Positions 1-9,030 of a stretch of 64,000 nt of DNA are shown one piece after another (within the stretch, counting starts at the first letter, position 1; each line of letters begins with the position of its first letter). The stretch lies in assembly GCF_900538275.1 (NCBI RefSeq), contig NZ_LR130778.1, positions 2,104,001 through 2,168,000 on the forward strand, given 5' to 3'. This DNA is from Petrocella atlantisensis. GTDB taxonomy: Bacteria; Bacillota; Clostridia; Lachnospirales; Vallitaleaceae. The notes below the pieces were generated by a model. That model saw only the letters and a program-made list of their open reading frames with translations. It was not told the DNA's origin and did no database searches. A program made the position numbers and the translations under genes.

Positions 1-252
1 ATTACAATGATTACAAGTATAACGACGCTTACGATAATGAAACAAAGTATTGAGGCCAAAAGCAGGAGCATCTTTAAACACTTGAAACCTGTAATCATGT
101 ACTTTATCGGTCTTTTGATGACAATGGGGGCAATGATGAGTTCTTCTGGGTAATTCACAATAGATGTGTAATGCATCAGGGTCATTTTCGATTTTAGTTA
201 CGATTATGTCTTTTAATCCTAACAGTTTTTCGATATAATGGTTATTGAGCAT
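1..252 (-). CDS. ISL3-family transposase, N-terminal part (runs off window)
   Basis: This is the first 84 codons of a transposase that continues past the left edge. It starts at the ATG at 252, behind a strong AAGGAGG site. The N-terminus (MLNNHYIEKLLGL) followed by a zinc ribbon with a CPHC pair near residue 52 and a CNHC pair near residue 80 is typical of ISL3/IS1165 transposases, which carry this DNA-binding ribbon before an HTH and a DDE domain. The catalytic part is not in the window, so intactness cannot be judged. It is the outermost member of a cluster of insertion sequences. Confidence 0.85.
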   Translation of the reverse strand, partial: MLNNHYIEKLLGLKDIIVTKIENDPDALHIYCELPRRTHHCPHCHQKTDKVHDYRFQVFKDAPAFGLNTLFHYRKRRYTCNHCN

Positions 253-324
253 AAGCTTTACCTCCTTGTTGTTTGGTTGTGGTGACTTTATTTTACAAGG
301 GATTTAGTTTATGCTCAACTTTTT

Positions 325-369
325 TTGTAAAAAAATAAATGTTGAGGTGAATATCTCACCCCAACATTT
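325..369 (-). terminator. Terminator after the left IS66 transposase
   Basis: A 14-bp stem with one mismatch (337-350 against 356-369) encloses a 5-nt loop and is followed on the minus strand by a run of T. It lies 43 bp beyond the stop of the minus-strand IS66 transposase. Stretch 253-411 holds nothing else that I recognise, and I see no clear IS66 right terminal repeat in it. Confidence 0.6.
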
Positions 370-411
370 ATTATAGAACCTTTAATTCAAGCCACCAATA
401 CGGCGGCTGAT

Positions 412-2028
412 TTATAATTTTGCTTTTGCAGTTTTATTCAAACAAATGGCCGGAAGTTCATCAGACCAGGGAAGTAACTTATCAAGAAACAATCTATCCT
501 TTTGATCTTGTTTGTCTTTTAGCACTTCTAACAGATATTCTAGGTACCTATAAGGATTTAGATTATTAGCTTTTGCTGTCTCTGTAATACTGTAAATGAT
601 TGCACTCGACTTGGCACCGTCGATTGTATCAATGAGTTTCCATGTGTGTTTATGTAGGCAAAAGGTACGCAATGCACCTTCTGTAGCGTTATTATCCATA
701 GGTACTTCACCATCATCAAGAAACACTTTTAAGCTTTCTTCATGATTCAAACAATAATCGATACCTTCCCTGGTTTTCCCTTTAGATAGCCCATTGTTAC
801 TTTTTATATTTCGTGCCCACAGGAAAAAGGCCTCAACAAGTGGCTTGACGGTCAGTTGCCTCAAATGATACCGCTCTAATGGTTCAAGTTGTGACAGCTC
901 ATTATCCTGATGATATATGGCGCCTATCTGTTTAAGTGCCTGGTAGGCAATCGTTTCCTTGCCTTCCGTTTTCTTTGTTTGAGGTAAGGCTTTAATAGCA
1001 TCCGAAAAGCGTCGTCTGCTATGTGCCCAACATCCTGCAAATGTGATATCCTGGTTATCCTTATCCAGCTTTTTATAGGCCGAATAGCCATCCGTTACCA
1101 CAACACCCTTGAAGTTTTTCAGAAATTCCTTTGGATGATCACTTTTACGTGTCTTCTGGTATTCATAGAGTATTATGGGTGTATCCTTATAGTGTTTGCC
1201 CGTTCGGTAAACCCACATGTAACTCTGGCTATTTGCCGGCCGACCGTCTTTTGATACTTTCACAGGTGTTTCGTCAGCTTGCAGCACATGAAACTGATAC
1301 ATCTCCTCGTGAAGTCGGTCGTATAACGTGCCAAGATAACGATCAGCACATTGTATCATCCAGTTAGCCATTACTTGTTTGGAAATGTGAATATCGTTTC
1401 TTAAATAATCCTGGCTAATCCGGTGCAATGGCATTCCATTTACATATTTGCCATTCATGATACTTGCCACCAATGAGGGCGTCGCAATACTATTACGCAA
1501 CAGGCTCTTTGGACGGTCTGCTTTGACGATTGTTTGATTGTCTTTGCCTGCATATACCTGGACATGATGCTCTTGTACTGTAAAAACAGCGGGATCAACT
1601 TTTACCCGTTTATAGATTTCATCCGGAAGTTGTTTCCATCCATTAGGTCCAAAGGTTTTTTCTAGATCTTCATCTGACATCTTATGAATGATTTCTTCTA
1701 CAGGAAGATCTTTTAAGTCGACCTCACGTTTACCTGCTTTTTTACGGCGCGTCACCATGATGACTTCATCTTCAGTAGGTTCAACAACATATTTATTTTC
1801 TATTAATGCTTCAGCTTCATTAAAAAGATAGCTCAACTGATCATCAATAACATCTAGCTTTTCGGAAGATCGACTATACTGTTTATTATTCATCACACCA
1901 ATCTGCTCAATCAAATATTCTACATTCTGATTGAGTCGTTCCAGCTGATCTTGCATCGCTAAAACGATAGCTATGACCGTTTCCTTACTGCAATTATTCA
2001 GTTCATCGATTGTGTATTGTTTACCCAT
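412..2028 (-). CDS. IS66-family transposase (TnpC), left copy
   Basis: A 538-aa protein of normal length for IS66 TnpC. The first 60 residues form a leucine-rich coiled coil (MQDQLERLNQNVEYLIEQIG) used for multimerisation. The DDE residues are visible in LQADETPVKV (first Asp), VVTDGYSAY (second Asp) and NNATEGALRTF (Glu). It lacks the Cys-x2-Cys zinc motif carried by the right-hand IS66 copy, so the two belong to different IS66 lineages. The gene looks intact. Its tnpB partner (2313-2630) is cut by the recombinase element, so the IS as a whole is probably not functional on its own. Confidence 0.95.
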   Translation of the reverse strand: MGKQYTIDELNNCSKETVIAIVLAMQDQLERLNQNVEYLIEQIGVMNNKQYSRSSEKLDVIDDQLSYLFNEAEALIENKYVVEPTEDEVIMVTRRKKAGKREVDLKDLPVEEIIHKMSDEDLEKTFGPNGWKQLPDEIYKRVKVDPAVFTVQEHHVQVYAGKDNQTIVKADRPKSLLRNSIATPSLVASIMNGKYVNGMPLHRISQDYLRNDIHISKQVMANWMIQCADRYLGTLYDRLHEEMYQFHVLQADETPVKVSKDGRPANSQSYMWVYRTGKHYKDTPIILYEYQKTRKSDHPKEFLKNFKGVVVTDGYSAYKKLDKDNQDITFAGCWAHSRRRFSDAIKALPQTKKTEGKETIAYQALKQIGAIYHQDNELSQLEPLERYHLRQLTVKPLVEAFFLWARNIKSNNGLSKGKTREGIDYCLNHEESLKVFLDDGEVPMDNNATEGALRTFCLHKHTWKLIDTIDGAKSSAIIYSITETAKANNLNPYRYLEYLLEVLKDKQDQKDRLFLDKLLPWSDELPAICLNKTAKAKL

Positions 2029-2312
2029 AGTTTTCGCTCCTTTTTATCTGCTATGATTATACTAAAAATGCAGTTAAAAAGCGAATGTACACATTTACCC
2101 TTCCGTCATTATGACGGTATAAAATTGGGCTGTAATACTCTGAAAAACTACTAGTTTTTTGAGTTTTTCAGATACTTATCCACGACACTCTTCTCTTGTT
2201 TGGAGTAGACACTGTATTCATTGTCCATATCAATGCCTACCTGTGGATAAGCTTTCATCGTGGCTGGATTTTAACAAATATAAATTTTTGAAAATCTACT
2301 AAATGCACAAAA
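2029..2312. other. IS66 internal non-coding stretch with two palindromes
   Basis: This spacer lies between the left tnpB fragment and tnpC. It holds a short palindrome CCGTCATTATGACGG (2103-2117) and a 10-bp inverted repeat CTGAAAAACT/AGTTTTTCAG (2140-2149, 2162-2171). No open frame with a plausible start was found. The hairpins may separate expression of tnpB from that of tnpC, but that is inference. Confidence 0.5.
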
Positions 2313-2630
2313 TTAAAGCAAACTTTGTGGTGGAGGAACTTCATGAATAGGACGCCTAGGCAAAAGCTCAAAGCCTTGCATTAACTGTTGGTATTGGTCT
2401 TCTGATATTTCCAAAGCTTCTTCTGTTGTTCTTGGCCAACAGAAACCACCAGTATTTATTCTTTTGTACAAAAGCAAAAATCCATCCCCCTCCCAAAGTA
2501 ATCCTTTAAGACGATCTGTTCTTCTACCGCAAAAAAGAAAGAGTATGTTTTTCTGAAAGGGATCCAGTTGAAACTGAAACTTAACAATAGCAGCTAAGCC
2601 ATCAATACCACGGCGTAAATCAGTTCTACC
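2313..2630 (-). pseudogene. IS66 TnpB (Orf2) 3' fragment, left copy
   Basis: This is an open frame of 106 codons without a start codon. It reads GRTDLRRGIDGLAAIVK at its beginning and FLFCGRRTDRLKGLLWEGDG in the middle, both signatures of the IS66 accessory protein TnpB. A complete protein has roughly 20 residues ahead of the G-x-T-D motif, and here the frame stops abruptly at the glycine codon, where the recombinase-element boundary begins. The C-terminus is complete (stop at 2313-2315). Confidence 0.85.
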
Positions 2631-2655
2631 ACATTATCCTAAGATTGGAATAAAC
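2629..2655. repeat. Direct repeat flanking the recombinase-trio element, left copy
   Basis: A 27-bp sequence beginning CCACATTATCCTAAGATTGG is found identically at 6788-6814 in the same orientation. It lies between the truncated tnpB and the terminal inverted repeat of the trio element, so it is a candidate attachment-site duplication or recombinase-binding arm. Confidence 0.8.
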
Positions 2656-2656
2656 A

Positions 2657-2683
2657 GGGTTATGCTCAGCTTATTATTATCCT
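2657..2683. repeat. Left terminal inverted repeat of the trio element
   Basis: Matches the reverse complement of 6763-6789 at 26 of 27 positions. Just inside it lies another inverted pair, ATTATCCTCATCTTT (about 2676-2690) against AAAGATGAGGATAAT (about 2727-2741), which may bind recombinase or terminate the operon. Confidence 0.8.
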
Positions 2684-2744
2684 CATCTTTCGAGTAACAT
2701 CCTTAAATATATTAGTTCTTTTCAAAAAGATGAGGATAATATTA

Positions 2745-3770
2745 TTACCTTAACCCACAGAGACGAGCCAGTTCAGACTCATCATTTAGCCAAAGTGCTT
2801 CTTCTTCAGGGATGCCTTCTGTAGTTGCACCCATAGCCACTTTAAGCATTTCCATAGATGGCGTTGCATAAATACGTGTCGTCTGAGTAGAAGTATGTCC
2901 CAGGATTCTAGACACGAGTTCCAGTTCGATACCATTCTGGTATAAATTAGTTGCTCTTGTTCTCCTGAACATATGGGGATGAACCTTTTGGGGGAGGTGT
3001 GGATGATCCACGCGAACTATTTCAGCGTATTTTTTAATTATACGCTCAACGTTTCCGGTCGACATGGATGATAAACTCCCTTTGATAACTGTATAAAAAA
3101 GTGGTCTGTCAGTCATATCTGGATGAAATACTTTCAGGTAGACATTAAGATGTTCCACTGTTTTATCAGTTATGGCAACTGCTCGTTCTTTATCACCTTT
3201 TCCATGAATTCGAATATAAGGAATGGGTTCATTAATATATAGATTTGAAATTTTGATATCCAAAAGTTCCGACACCCTAATGGCTGTATCATATAATAAA
3301 ATCATGAGTGTTCGATCTCTAAGACCAAACCTTGTCTTATTTGATGGTGCTGACAATAACGCCGAAAAATCGTCCTCACTAATGATTTCTTTAACTTTCT
3401 TAATCGTTCGCAAAAACGGGACTCGTGAAGCTCCAAGTGCTACCGACTGCATGGAAATATCACCATCTGCTACATACCATAGATATGCTCTGATTGTTGC
3501 CAAACGATTGTTACAAGTTGTTTCGGCTAATCCTGATTCCTTCAAATATGCCATATATTCCAGCAGAAAATCATGTGTGCAATCTTTGAATTTAAATGTT
3601 CTTAGGGATTGTTTCATTTCATCTGCTATATATCTCCGAAACACTGTAAGCCCATCTCTATACGTTGTTATGGTGTTTTTGCTCCTCATTGCCTGTTCTG
3701 GAAGATAGAGGTTAAGAAAGTCATTTGTTTTAGAGAAGAATAGTTCATGGTGTAAGGCTTTAGGTTTCAT
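2745..3770 (-). CDS. Tyrosine recombinase, third gene of the trio
   Basis: A 341-aa phage-integrase-family protein with an N-terminal SAM-like core-binding domain (about residues 15-105) and a C-terminal catalytic domain. Catalytic residues are visible: Arg in YDTAIRVSELLDI, Lys in HGKGDKERAVAI, H-x-x-R in HPHMFRRTRAT, His in ILGHTSTQTTRIY, and the nucleophile Tyr in RIYATPS. It overlaps the preceding gene by 11 nt, so the two are probably translationally coupled. Length and motif set are those of XerC/D-like or RitC-type enzymes. The gene looks intact. Confidence 0.92.
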   Translation of the reverse strand: MKPKALHHELFFSKTNDFLNLYLPEQAMRSKNTITTYRDGLTVFRRYIADEMKQSLRTFKFKDCTHDFLLEYMAYLKESGLAETTCNNRLATIRAYLWYVADGDISMQSVALGASRVPFLRTIKKVKEIISEDDFSALLSAPSNKTRFGLRDRTLMILLYDTAIRVSELLDIKISNLYINEPIPYIRIHGKGDKERAVAITDKTVEHLNVYLKVFHPDMTDRPLFYTVIKGSLSSMSTGNVERIIKKYAEIVRVDHPHLPQKVHPHMFRRTRATNLYQNGIELELVSRILGHTSTQTTRIYATPSMEMLKVAMGATTEGIPEEEALWLNDESELARLCGLR

Positions 3771-4743
3771 CTCTAATCACCTCCGGAATTATTGCATTGG
3801 AAGTGGTGTCTTTCATACGAACGATTCTAAACGCAGACTCGATCTGGTGATAATAATAGAACGTATCCTCAACACTTGTATGCCCAAGATATTTGCTAAG
3901 GTAAGGCAGCATCCCATTTAAACCAATATCGTTCTCCATCCATTTATTCATTCTAATAACAACAAAGCTATGCCTGAGGGAATGGACAGTTGGCACTTTA
4001 GCGCTTTTCTCGGAATAGATGGTTCTGTCCCAAAAATCATGGAACTTCTTATTAATTGATGCAACTTGAAATGCTTTTTGCGGATCGGCAGCAGGAAATA
4101 ACAGCTCCGACTTGATGCCATATCTCTTACCGAGTAATAGTAAATACTCTTGACTGATAACACACAGATCCTTTGGAAGAAAGACAATTCGGTCCTTACG
4201 CCCCTTGGATTGGCGTATAATTGCTTTTCCATTTGAGAAATCCACATCACTCATACTTAGTTTTCTTGCTTCAGACACCCTAAGTCCACAGCAGAAAATC
4301 ATACGAAACAGTACTTTGTATTCCATGACCAGCCGATTAAATCTATCGGCGTTGATTTTTGAAACATTGCTATCGACCTGATTAAAGAAGGCCTTAATTT
4401 CATCTTCAGTCAAAACATAAGCCAATGTATGAGACTTGGCAGTGAAGCCTGAAGGGATATAGCAATCGATTCCCAGAGAACACATATACAATGACAACTG
4501 CCGTAGAACAGATAACCTGCTTCCAAGTGTTGACTTCGATTCCTGTTCGCGTTTTATACCCCAATTAGAGACCAACTCTTTTGTAACTACAGCTTCAGAT
4601 ATTTCTTTTTCAAGGCAAAATCGGTCAAAGCGAGTTAAGATGTATTTAGATGTGTCATAGAGAAATCCTTCGTTGTGCTTCTTGGAAATCAACTGATTGA
4701 TATATACGGCAAAGCAGCTCTTGAACTCATAGTTATCATCCAT
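3760..4743 (-). CDS. Tyrosine recombinase, second gene of the trio
   Basis: A 327-aa tyrosine recombinase. The catalytic pentad is recognisable: Arg in FCCGLRVSEARKLS, Lys in QSKGRKDRIVFL, H-x-x-R in TVHSLRHSFVVI, His in YLGHTSVEDT, and a Tyr cluster (FYYYHQIE) containing the nucleophile. Its ATG shares one base with the stop of the upstream gene (TAATG), a typical coupling arrangement, and its end overlaps the third gene by 11 nt. The conserved triple-gene packing suggests the three proteins act together, as described for RIT elements. Confidence 0.92.
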   Translation of the reverse strand: MDDNYEFKSCFAVYINQLISKKHNEGFLYDTSKYILTRFDRFCLEKEISEAVVTKELVSNWGIKREQESKSTLGSRLSVLRQLSLYMCSLGIDCYIPSGFTAKSHTLAYVLTEDEIKAFFNQVDSNVSKINADRFNRLVMEYKVLFRMIFCCGLRVSEARKLSMSDVDFSNGKAIIRQSKGRKDRIVFLPKDLCVISQEYLLLLGKRYGIKSELLFPAADPQKAFQVASINKKFHDFWDRTIYSEKSAKVPTVHSLRHSFVVIRMNKWMENDIGLNGMLPYLSKYLGHTSVEDTFYYYHQIESAFRIVRMKDTTSNAIIPEVIRDET

Positions 4744-6659
4744 TACAGCTCACCTCCCAGCAACTCTATACCACACTCACTTAAAGTTAAAGGACATTTA
4801 GTCATACGTTCATCATCAAAGGAAAGGTATTGCATTACCGTCGTATTATCCTGATGACCTAGTGAGTCTATGACTCTTTCTATACCGGCATTTCTTCTGA
4901 GAATACTGGTGGCAAATGTTCGCCTAAGGATATGAAATCCTGTTCTGGTTTCCTTTTTTTCTGGAAGTATTGTATACAATGCATTGTTGCATATCTTAGC
5001 TGTCAGTGGTCCATATGGAGCACGATGCCTTATGAAAATACGATTGCACGAAGACTCTGGGCGAGCGTGCCTTATGTAAGTAAACAGGGCATTGCCTACA
5101 TCATTTGGCAAAGGCATGGTGATTGCTACCTTGGTTTTCTCCTGTATAATCGAAACTGTTTTCTCGTGCCAATCTATATCCGAAAAGTTTAAGCTTATAA
5201 CATCTGATGCTCTGAAGCCCATACGAAGACCAACCAGTACCATTGCTATATTTCTAAGACCAATCAGGGAGGTAAAGTTGTCGCGATACTGATATAGCCG
5301 AGTCACCTGTTCATCCGTAAGAATCTCTATGACCTTTTCGCATGGGGCAGTCCCAGCGGATAAGTACAAATGCAGATTTTTGTTTTGAATCAAGTCGCAT
5401 TGTTCAATAAAAACAATAAATTGTCGTAAAACCATAATTCTGGAAGAACGTCCGCTGAACGTCGTTGTGTGGCTATCTTGAGTCAGATATGCCATAAGTA
5501 ATTCCGGTGAAAGTGAGCTGAAATCAAACAGTCCCTGATCAAGCATATAATCACAAAAATCCCACACGCTGTACCTGTAAGTCCTAACAGTACCTTCGCT
5601 TCTAAAGCTTCTTTTCAGCCAGTTTAAATACCCATGAACCACATTCTTAAAGGTTTCCGGATAGTTCTTCATACGTTCAGGCTTATAAGAACATTTCTGG
5701 CTGTATGAGAATTCTCTTGAAATCATGAAGTATTCAAAGAGCTTTAGTGGACGACGCCAGTTATGATAGGATACACCTATCATTGGTTTTATTCTTGATA
5801 ACCATAAATCCACAATTCTAGGATGATAATTAAGTTCATTGATATCTAAGAACAAATATAAGGCTCGTAATACATGGTCGGCAGTCTTTATTATAGTGCC
5901 AGCATAATTATTATCATGGTACTTTTCAATAAATCCGTTCTTTGATTTCAGCACTTTTGATGACGGCAACAATGGATTTGCTTCACTCAAAGATCTCAAC
6001 AGTGCCTGTTCTTTGAGCGTGAACTCATCGATTAACACCACATATGGGTACATGTCATCTTTGAGCAGCATATAAAACCCTGCAGGACACATCTGCTGAT
6101 TATAACAGAACTCCAGCATTTGACGTGTATGACTTAGGAGTATAAATCTTGTTTCGAGGTTGCAATGGTGGTCTGACTCAAAGAAACGACAGATATGACA
6201 GTATCTTAAGTCTCGTACATCCTCGATTCCAAGTTCATACATAAAAAGCAAAAACTGAGAACAGTAAATCTTTGAAAGAGCAAGTGATCTCATACTATAA
6301 TCCGTCTTGCGTGCTGAAAGATAGAAATCTACTTCTGATCTTAAGCTTTCAGGGAGCTTGTCATAATTTGACTTGGTCAAAAGCAGATGATCATTTTTTA
6401 TTGTACCTGTTATCATCAACTCGCTTAATTGTTCAAGATATCTCCATCTGACAGAATACTCTTGGCGTGTACGGAGAGGTTTAATAATGTCTTCTAGCCA
6501 GGTATTTACGTTATCATTGTTGTATTCAAGATGATTCTCTACAAGAAATGCACGAAATTCTTCGTAACATTTCTTATGTGACTTTCTGCTCCAGGAACAT
6601 ACTTTTCTATCTTTTAAAAGTTGCATCATTAGTTTGACAGTTGCATCATATGTTTTCAT
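4743..6659 (-). CDS. Large tyrosine recombinase, first gene of the trio
   Basis: A 638-aa protein, about twice the usual recombinase length. The C-terminal 220 residues form a catalytic domain with Arg in GLRMGFRASDVISL, Lys in EKTKVAITMPL, H-x-x-R in GFHILRRTFATS, His in SLGHQDNTTVMQY, and Tyr in QYLSFDDE. The N-terminal 350 residues contain His/Cys-rich helical sequence (RYCHICRFFESDHHC) of unknown role. Length resembles TnpB of Tn554 (about 630 aa). The ATG at 6659 follows a GGAGGTGG-type site. As the first gene it is probably driven by a promoter in 6660-6760. Confidence 0.9.
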   Translation of the reverse strand: MKTYDATVKLMMQLLKDRKVCSWSRKSHKKCYEEFRAFLVENHLEYNNDNVNTWLEDIIKPLRTRQEYSVRWRYLEQLSELMITGTIKNDHLLLTKSNYDKLPESLRSEVDFYLSARKTDYSMRSLALSKIYCSQFLLFMYELGIEDVRDLRYCHICRFFESDHHCNLETRFILLSHTRQMLEFCYNQQMCPAGFYMLLKDDMYPYVVLIDEFTLKEQALLRSLSEANPLLPSSKVLKSKNGFIEKYHDNNYAGTIIKTADHVLRALYLFLDINELNYHPRIVDLWLSRIKPMIGVSYHNWRRPLKLFEYFMISREFSYSQKCSYKPERMKNYPETFKNVVHGYLNWLKRSFRSEGTVRTYRYSVWDFCDYMLDQGLFDFSSLSPELLMAYLTQDSHTTTFSGRSSRIMVLRQFIVFIEQCDLIQNKNLHLYLSAGTAPCEKVIEILTDEQVTRLYQYRDNFTSLIGLRNIAMVLVGLRMGFRASDVISLNFSDIDWHEKTVSIIQEKTKVAITMPLPNDVGNALFTYIRHARPESSCNRIFIRHRAPYGPLTAKICNNALYTILPEKKETRTGFHILRRTFATSILRRNAGIERVIDSLGHQDNTTVMQYLSFDDERMTKCPLTLSECGIELLGGEL

Positions 6660-6762
6660 GGAACCACCTCCTTTGGTAGTTCCATTATCTCGCGGAATCT
6701 TATTTTTATCCTCATTTTTTTCAATAATGGCCTTGATTTAACGGGGAGTATGGTAAAATCTA

Positions 6763-6789
6763 AGGATAATAATAAGCTGAGCATAAACC
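6763..6789. repeat. Right terminal inverted repeat of the trio element
   Basis: Reverse complement of 2657-2683 with one mismatch. Here 14-nt arms of the type AATCTAAGGATAAT and ATTATCCTAAGATT (one mismatch) flank the core, giving the look of a tyrosine-recombinase attachment site. Confidence 0.8.
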
Positions 6790-6814
6790 ACATTATCCTA
6801 AGATTGGAATAAAC
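6788..6814. repeat. Direct repeat flanking the recombinase-trio element, right copy
   Basis: Identical to 2629-2655. It is followed after one base by GGG-TAC-ACG-GAC, the G-Y-T-D codons of the right-hand IS66 tnpB. Confidence 0.8.
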
Positions 6815-6815
6815 T

Positions 6816-7127
6816 GGGTACACGGACATGAGAAAAAGTATTGATGGGCTGATGGCTATTGTTCGTACTACTTTTGAAATGGATCCCTATGCTAATGCTG
6901 TATATTTATTTTGTGGTCGTAGAAGTGACCGTATAAAAGCCTTACATTTTGAAAAAGATGGTTTTGTCATGCTTTATAAAAGATTAGATAATGGTAGGTA
7001 CCAGTGGCCACGTAATGCAGATGAAGTTCGAACCCTGTCAAGGCAAGAGTTCAGATGGTTACTTGAAGGATTAGCTGTTGAACAACCAAAGGCCATTAAA
7101 CCAGCAACAAAGAACAAGGATTTTTAA
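6816..7127 (+). pseudogene. IS66 TnpB (Orf2) 3' fragment, right copy
   Basis: The frame runs from GGG at 6816 through GYTDMRKSIDGLMAIVR and YLFCGRRSDRIKALHFEKDG to the stop at 7125-7127, with signatures of IS66 TnpB. An ATG is available at 6828, so a protein of 99 aa could still be made. The usual residues ahead of the G-x-T-D motif are missing and are replaced by the trio-element flank. It belongs to the same IS66 as the downstream 7420-9030 transposase and is oriented opposite to the left IS66. Confidence 0.85.
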
Positions 7128-7419
7128 TGATGTTTTGTGCAAAATAGAGAAAATATTTTTTTATTTTCTCCTGTTAAAGCCACCTACAACAAGTTATGCA
7201 CAGCTCATAGAATTTATAATAAACATATCCTGGATAGTGTAGTAACCAATGTAATTACCTGTGAACAACACATGCTAATAATCGCGTTTTTACTGGTTTT
7301 AGAAGGGATTATCCCCTATATTACATTCGTCAAAATGTCCAATATGCCTTTTAGATCGATTCGCATTTTTTAGTGACTTTCAGTATAATAGAAGTCAGTA
7401 ATTGAAAGGTGGAACCGGT
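7128..7419 (+). other. IS66 spacer between tnpB and tnpC
   Basis: A 292-bp non-coding stretch. GAAAATATTTTTTTATTTTC (7148-7167) is a near-palindrome just after the tnpB stop and could act as a weak terminator. I see no convincing gene in it. Confidence 0.4.
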
Positions 7420-9030
7420 ATGAATCAGGCAGAACAGACGGAGATCATTACCCTTTTAAAAGAGACCAATGAATATCTCAAAACTCAAAACGAAAATCAG
7501 CAGAAACAGATCGAACATCTTACCCAAACCATAATCAATCTAAATGAAACGATTGGTCAATTAAAAAGAAAGATGTTTGGAACCTCCAGTGAAAAGTTAA
7601 AAGCCAATAATAAGGATATGCCTGGGCAAGTAAACTTCTTTAATGAAGCTGAGGTAATAGCAGATTCATCCTTAGAAGAACCTTCTCTTGAAACCGTAGT
7701 GGAAGGTTATATTCGCAATGGTAAGAAAAAGAAGTCCACACGAGAAGAAATTCTAAAGCATCTGCCTGTCGTTGAAATCCTATGTTCTGTACCTGATGAA
7801 GATCGAACCTGTTCTTATTGTGCAACAGGTATGACACCTCTTGGTAAGAAGTTAGTCCGAGAAGAACTTCGGATCACCCCTGCAAAAGTAGAACGGATCC
7901 AATACATTCAAGAGGTTCTAATTTGCCCTAGATGCAAAGATGATGATGAACCTGTTATAATACAGGCTGAAACCCCATCGCCCTTAATGAAACATAGCTT
8001 GGCATCACCGTCGACAGTGGCCTATGTAATGTATCAAAAATATGCCATGGCCCTACCCTTGTATCGTCAGGAGCAAGACTGGAAGCAGATGGGCGTAAGA
8101 CTACCACGGGCAACACTAGCCAACTGGGTCATTCGGTGTAGTCTAGACCACATGAAGCCGGTGTATGATCGCCTACATGAACACCTCGTAAAAAGAGATA
8201 TAATACATGCAGATGAGGTGCCTTGCCAGGTGTTAAAGGAAGAAGGAAAAAAAGCCACTTCCAAATCCTATATGTGGATTTATACATCTGGCGATGATGG
8301 CCTTCCAGCCATAGCACTATATAAGTATCAACCGGGACGAAAAGGTGATTATGCAAAAACCTTTTTATCCGGCTTTTCCGGCTTCATCCACTGTGATGGT
8401 TACAGTGGTTACAATAAACTGGAAGATGTCGTTCGTGTAGGCTGCTTCGCTCATTGTCGGAGATATTTCTTCGAAGCCATACCAAGTGGCAAAAGTGAAA
8501 CGTCAGCAAAGACACCCGGTGAAATCGGATATGATTACTGCAATCAGCTCTTTCTTTTAGAAAGACAGTTTAAGAATCTGAGTGCAGAGAAACGAAAAGA
8601 AGCACGCCTTGATCAGGAAGTTCCTGTTCTAAAGGCTTTTTGGAATTGGATTGAAACACTTAACCCAACTAGCGGTAGTCGTTTGGCCAAAGCGGTTACC
8701 TATGCAAAAAACCAGAGAAAAAATCTGGACAATTATCTCTTAGATGGTAGATGTGCCCTTAGTAATAATACTGCGGAACGAAAAGCAAAAGCCTATGTAA
8801 TAGGGAGAAAAAACTTCTTATTTCACGATACAGTAAAAGGTGCAAAGGCAAGTTCTGTCATCTATAGTTTAGTAGAAACAGCCAAAGCGAATAATCTAAA
8901 TGTATATCAGTATCTCTATACGATTCTACTCTACATGCCGGACTACAAAAATGAGTCCGAAGGTATTGAAGAGCTGATGCCGTGGTCAGATATGATACAA
9001 GAAAGATGTTCAATGGAAAAGCAAAAGTAA
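7420..9030 (+). CDS. IS66-family transposase (TnpC), right copy
   Basis: A 536-aa transposase. The ATG at 7420 is chosen over the TTG at 7402 because AAAGGTGG sits 8 nt upstream of it. Domains: N-terminal leucine-zipper coiled coil (residues 1-55), a zinc-binding domain with CSYC and CPRC pairs (about 135-175), and the DDE core with Asp in IHADEVPCQV, Asp in HCDGYSGYNK and Glu in NNTAERKAKAY. All key residues are present and no frameshift is seen. It differs clearly from the left IS66 transposase, which has no Cys pairs, so the two flanks of the trio element come from different IS66 elements. Confidence 0.95.
   Translation: MNQAEQTEIITLLKETNEYLKTQNENQQKQIEHLTQTIINLNETIGQLKRKMFGTSSEKLKANNKDMPGQVNFFNEAEVIADSSLEEPSLETVVEGYIRNGKKKKSTREEILKHLPVVEILCSVPDEDRTCSYCATGMTPLGKKLVREELRITPAKVERIQYIQEVLICPRCKDDDEPVIIQAETPSPLMKHSLASPSTVAYVMYQKYAMALPLYRQEQDWKQMGVRLPRATLANWVIRCSLDHMKPVYDRLHEHLVKRDIIHADEVPCQVLKEEGKKATSKSYMWIYTSGDDGLPAIALYKYQPGRKGDYAKTFLSGFSGFIHCDGYSGYNKLEDVVRVGCFAHCRRYFFEAIPSGKSETSAKTPGEIGYDYCNQLFLLERQFKNLSAEKRKEARLDQEVPVLKAFWNWIETLNPTSGSRLAKAVTYAKNQRKNLDNYLLDGRCALSNNTAERKAKAYVIGRKNFLFHDTVKGAKASSVIYSLVETAKANNLNVYQYLYTILLYMPDYKNESEGIEELMPWSDMIQERCSMEKQK

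Larger units (their letters stand above)
2657..6789 (-). mobile_element. Three-tyrosine-recombinase (RIT/Tn554-like) element
   Basis: About 4.1 kb containing only three overlapping minus-strand tyrosine recombinase genes. It is bounded by 27-bp terminal inverted repeats (2657-2683 and 6763-6789, one mismatch, core ATGCTCAGCTTATTATTATC) and flanked by a 27-bp direct repeat. Trios of co-transcribed tyrosine recombinases define RIT (recombinase in trio) elements, and Tn554-type transposons use a related 630-aa TnpB plus TnpA. The order here (about 640, 327 and 341 aa) does not match either exactly as I remember them. No cargo gene is present. Both flanks are IS66 tnpB genes cut at the same codon. 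Confidence 0.8.

Noticed and set aside
3223-3708. 161-aa + strand open frame
   Set aside because: It is antisense to the third recombinase, whose catalytic motifs are clear. It lacks a ribosome-binding site.
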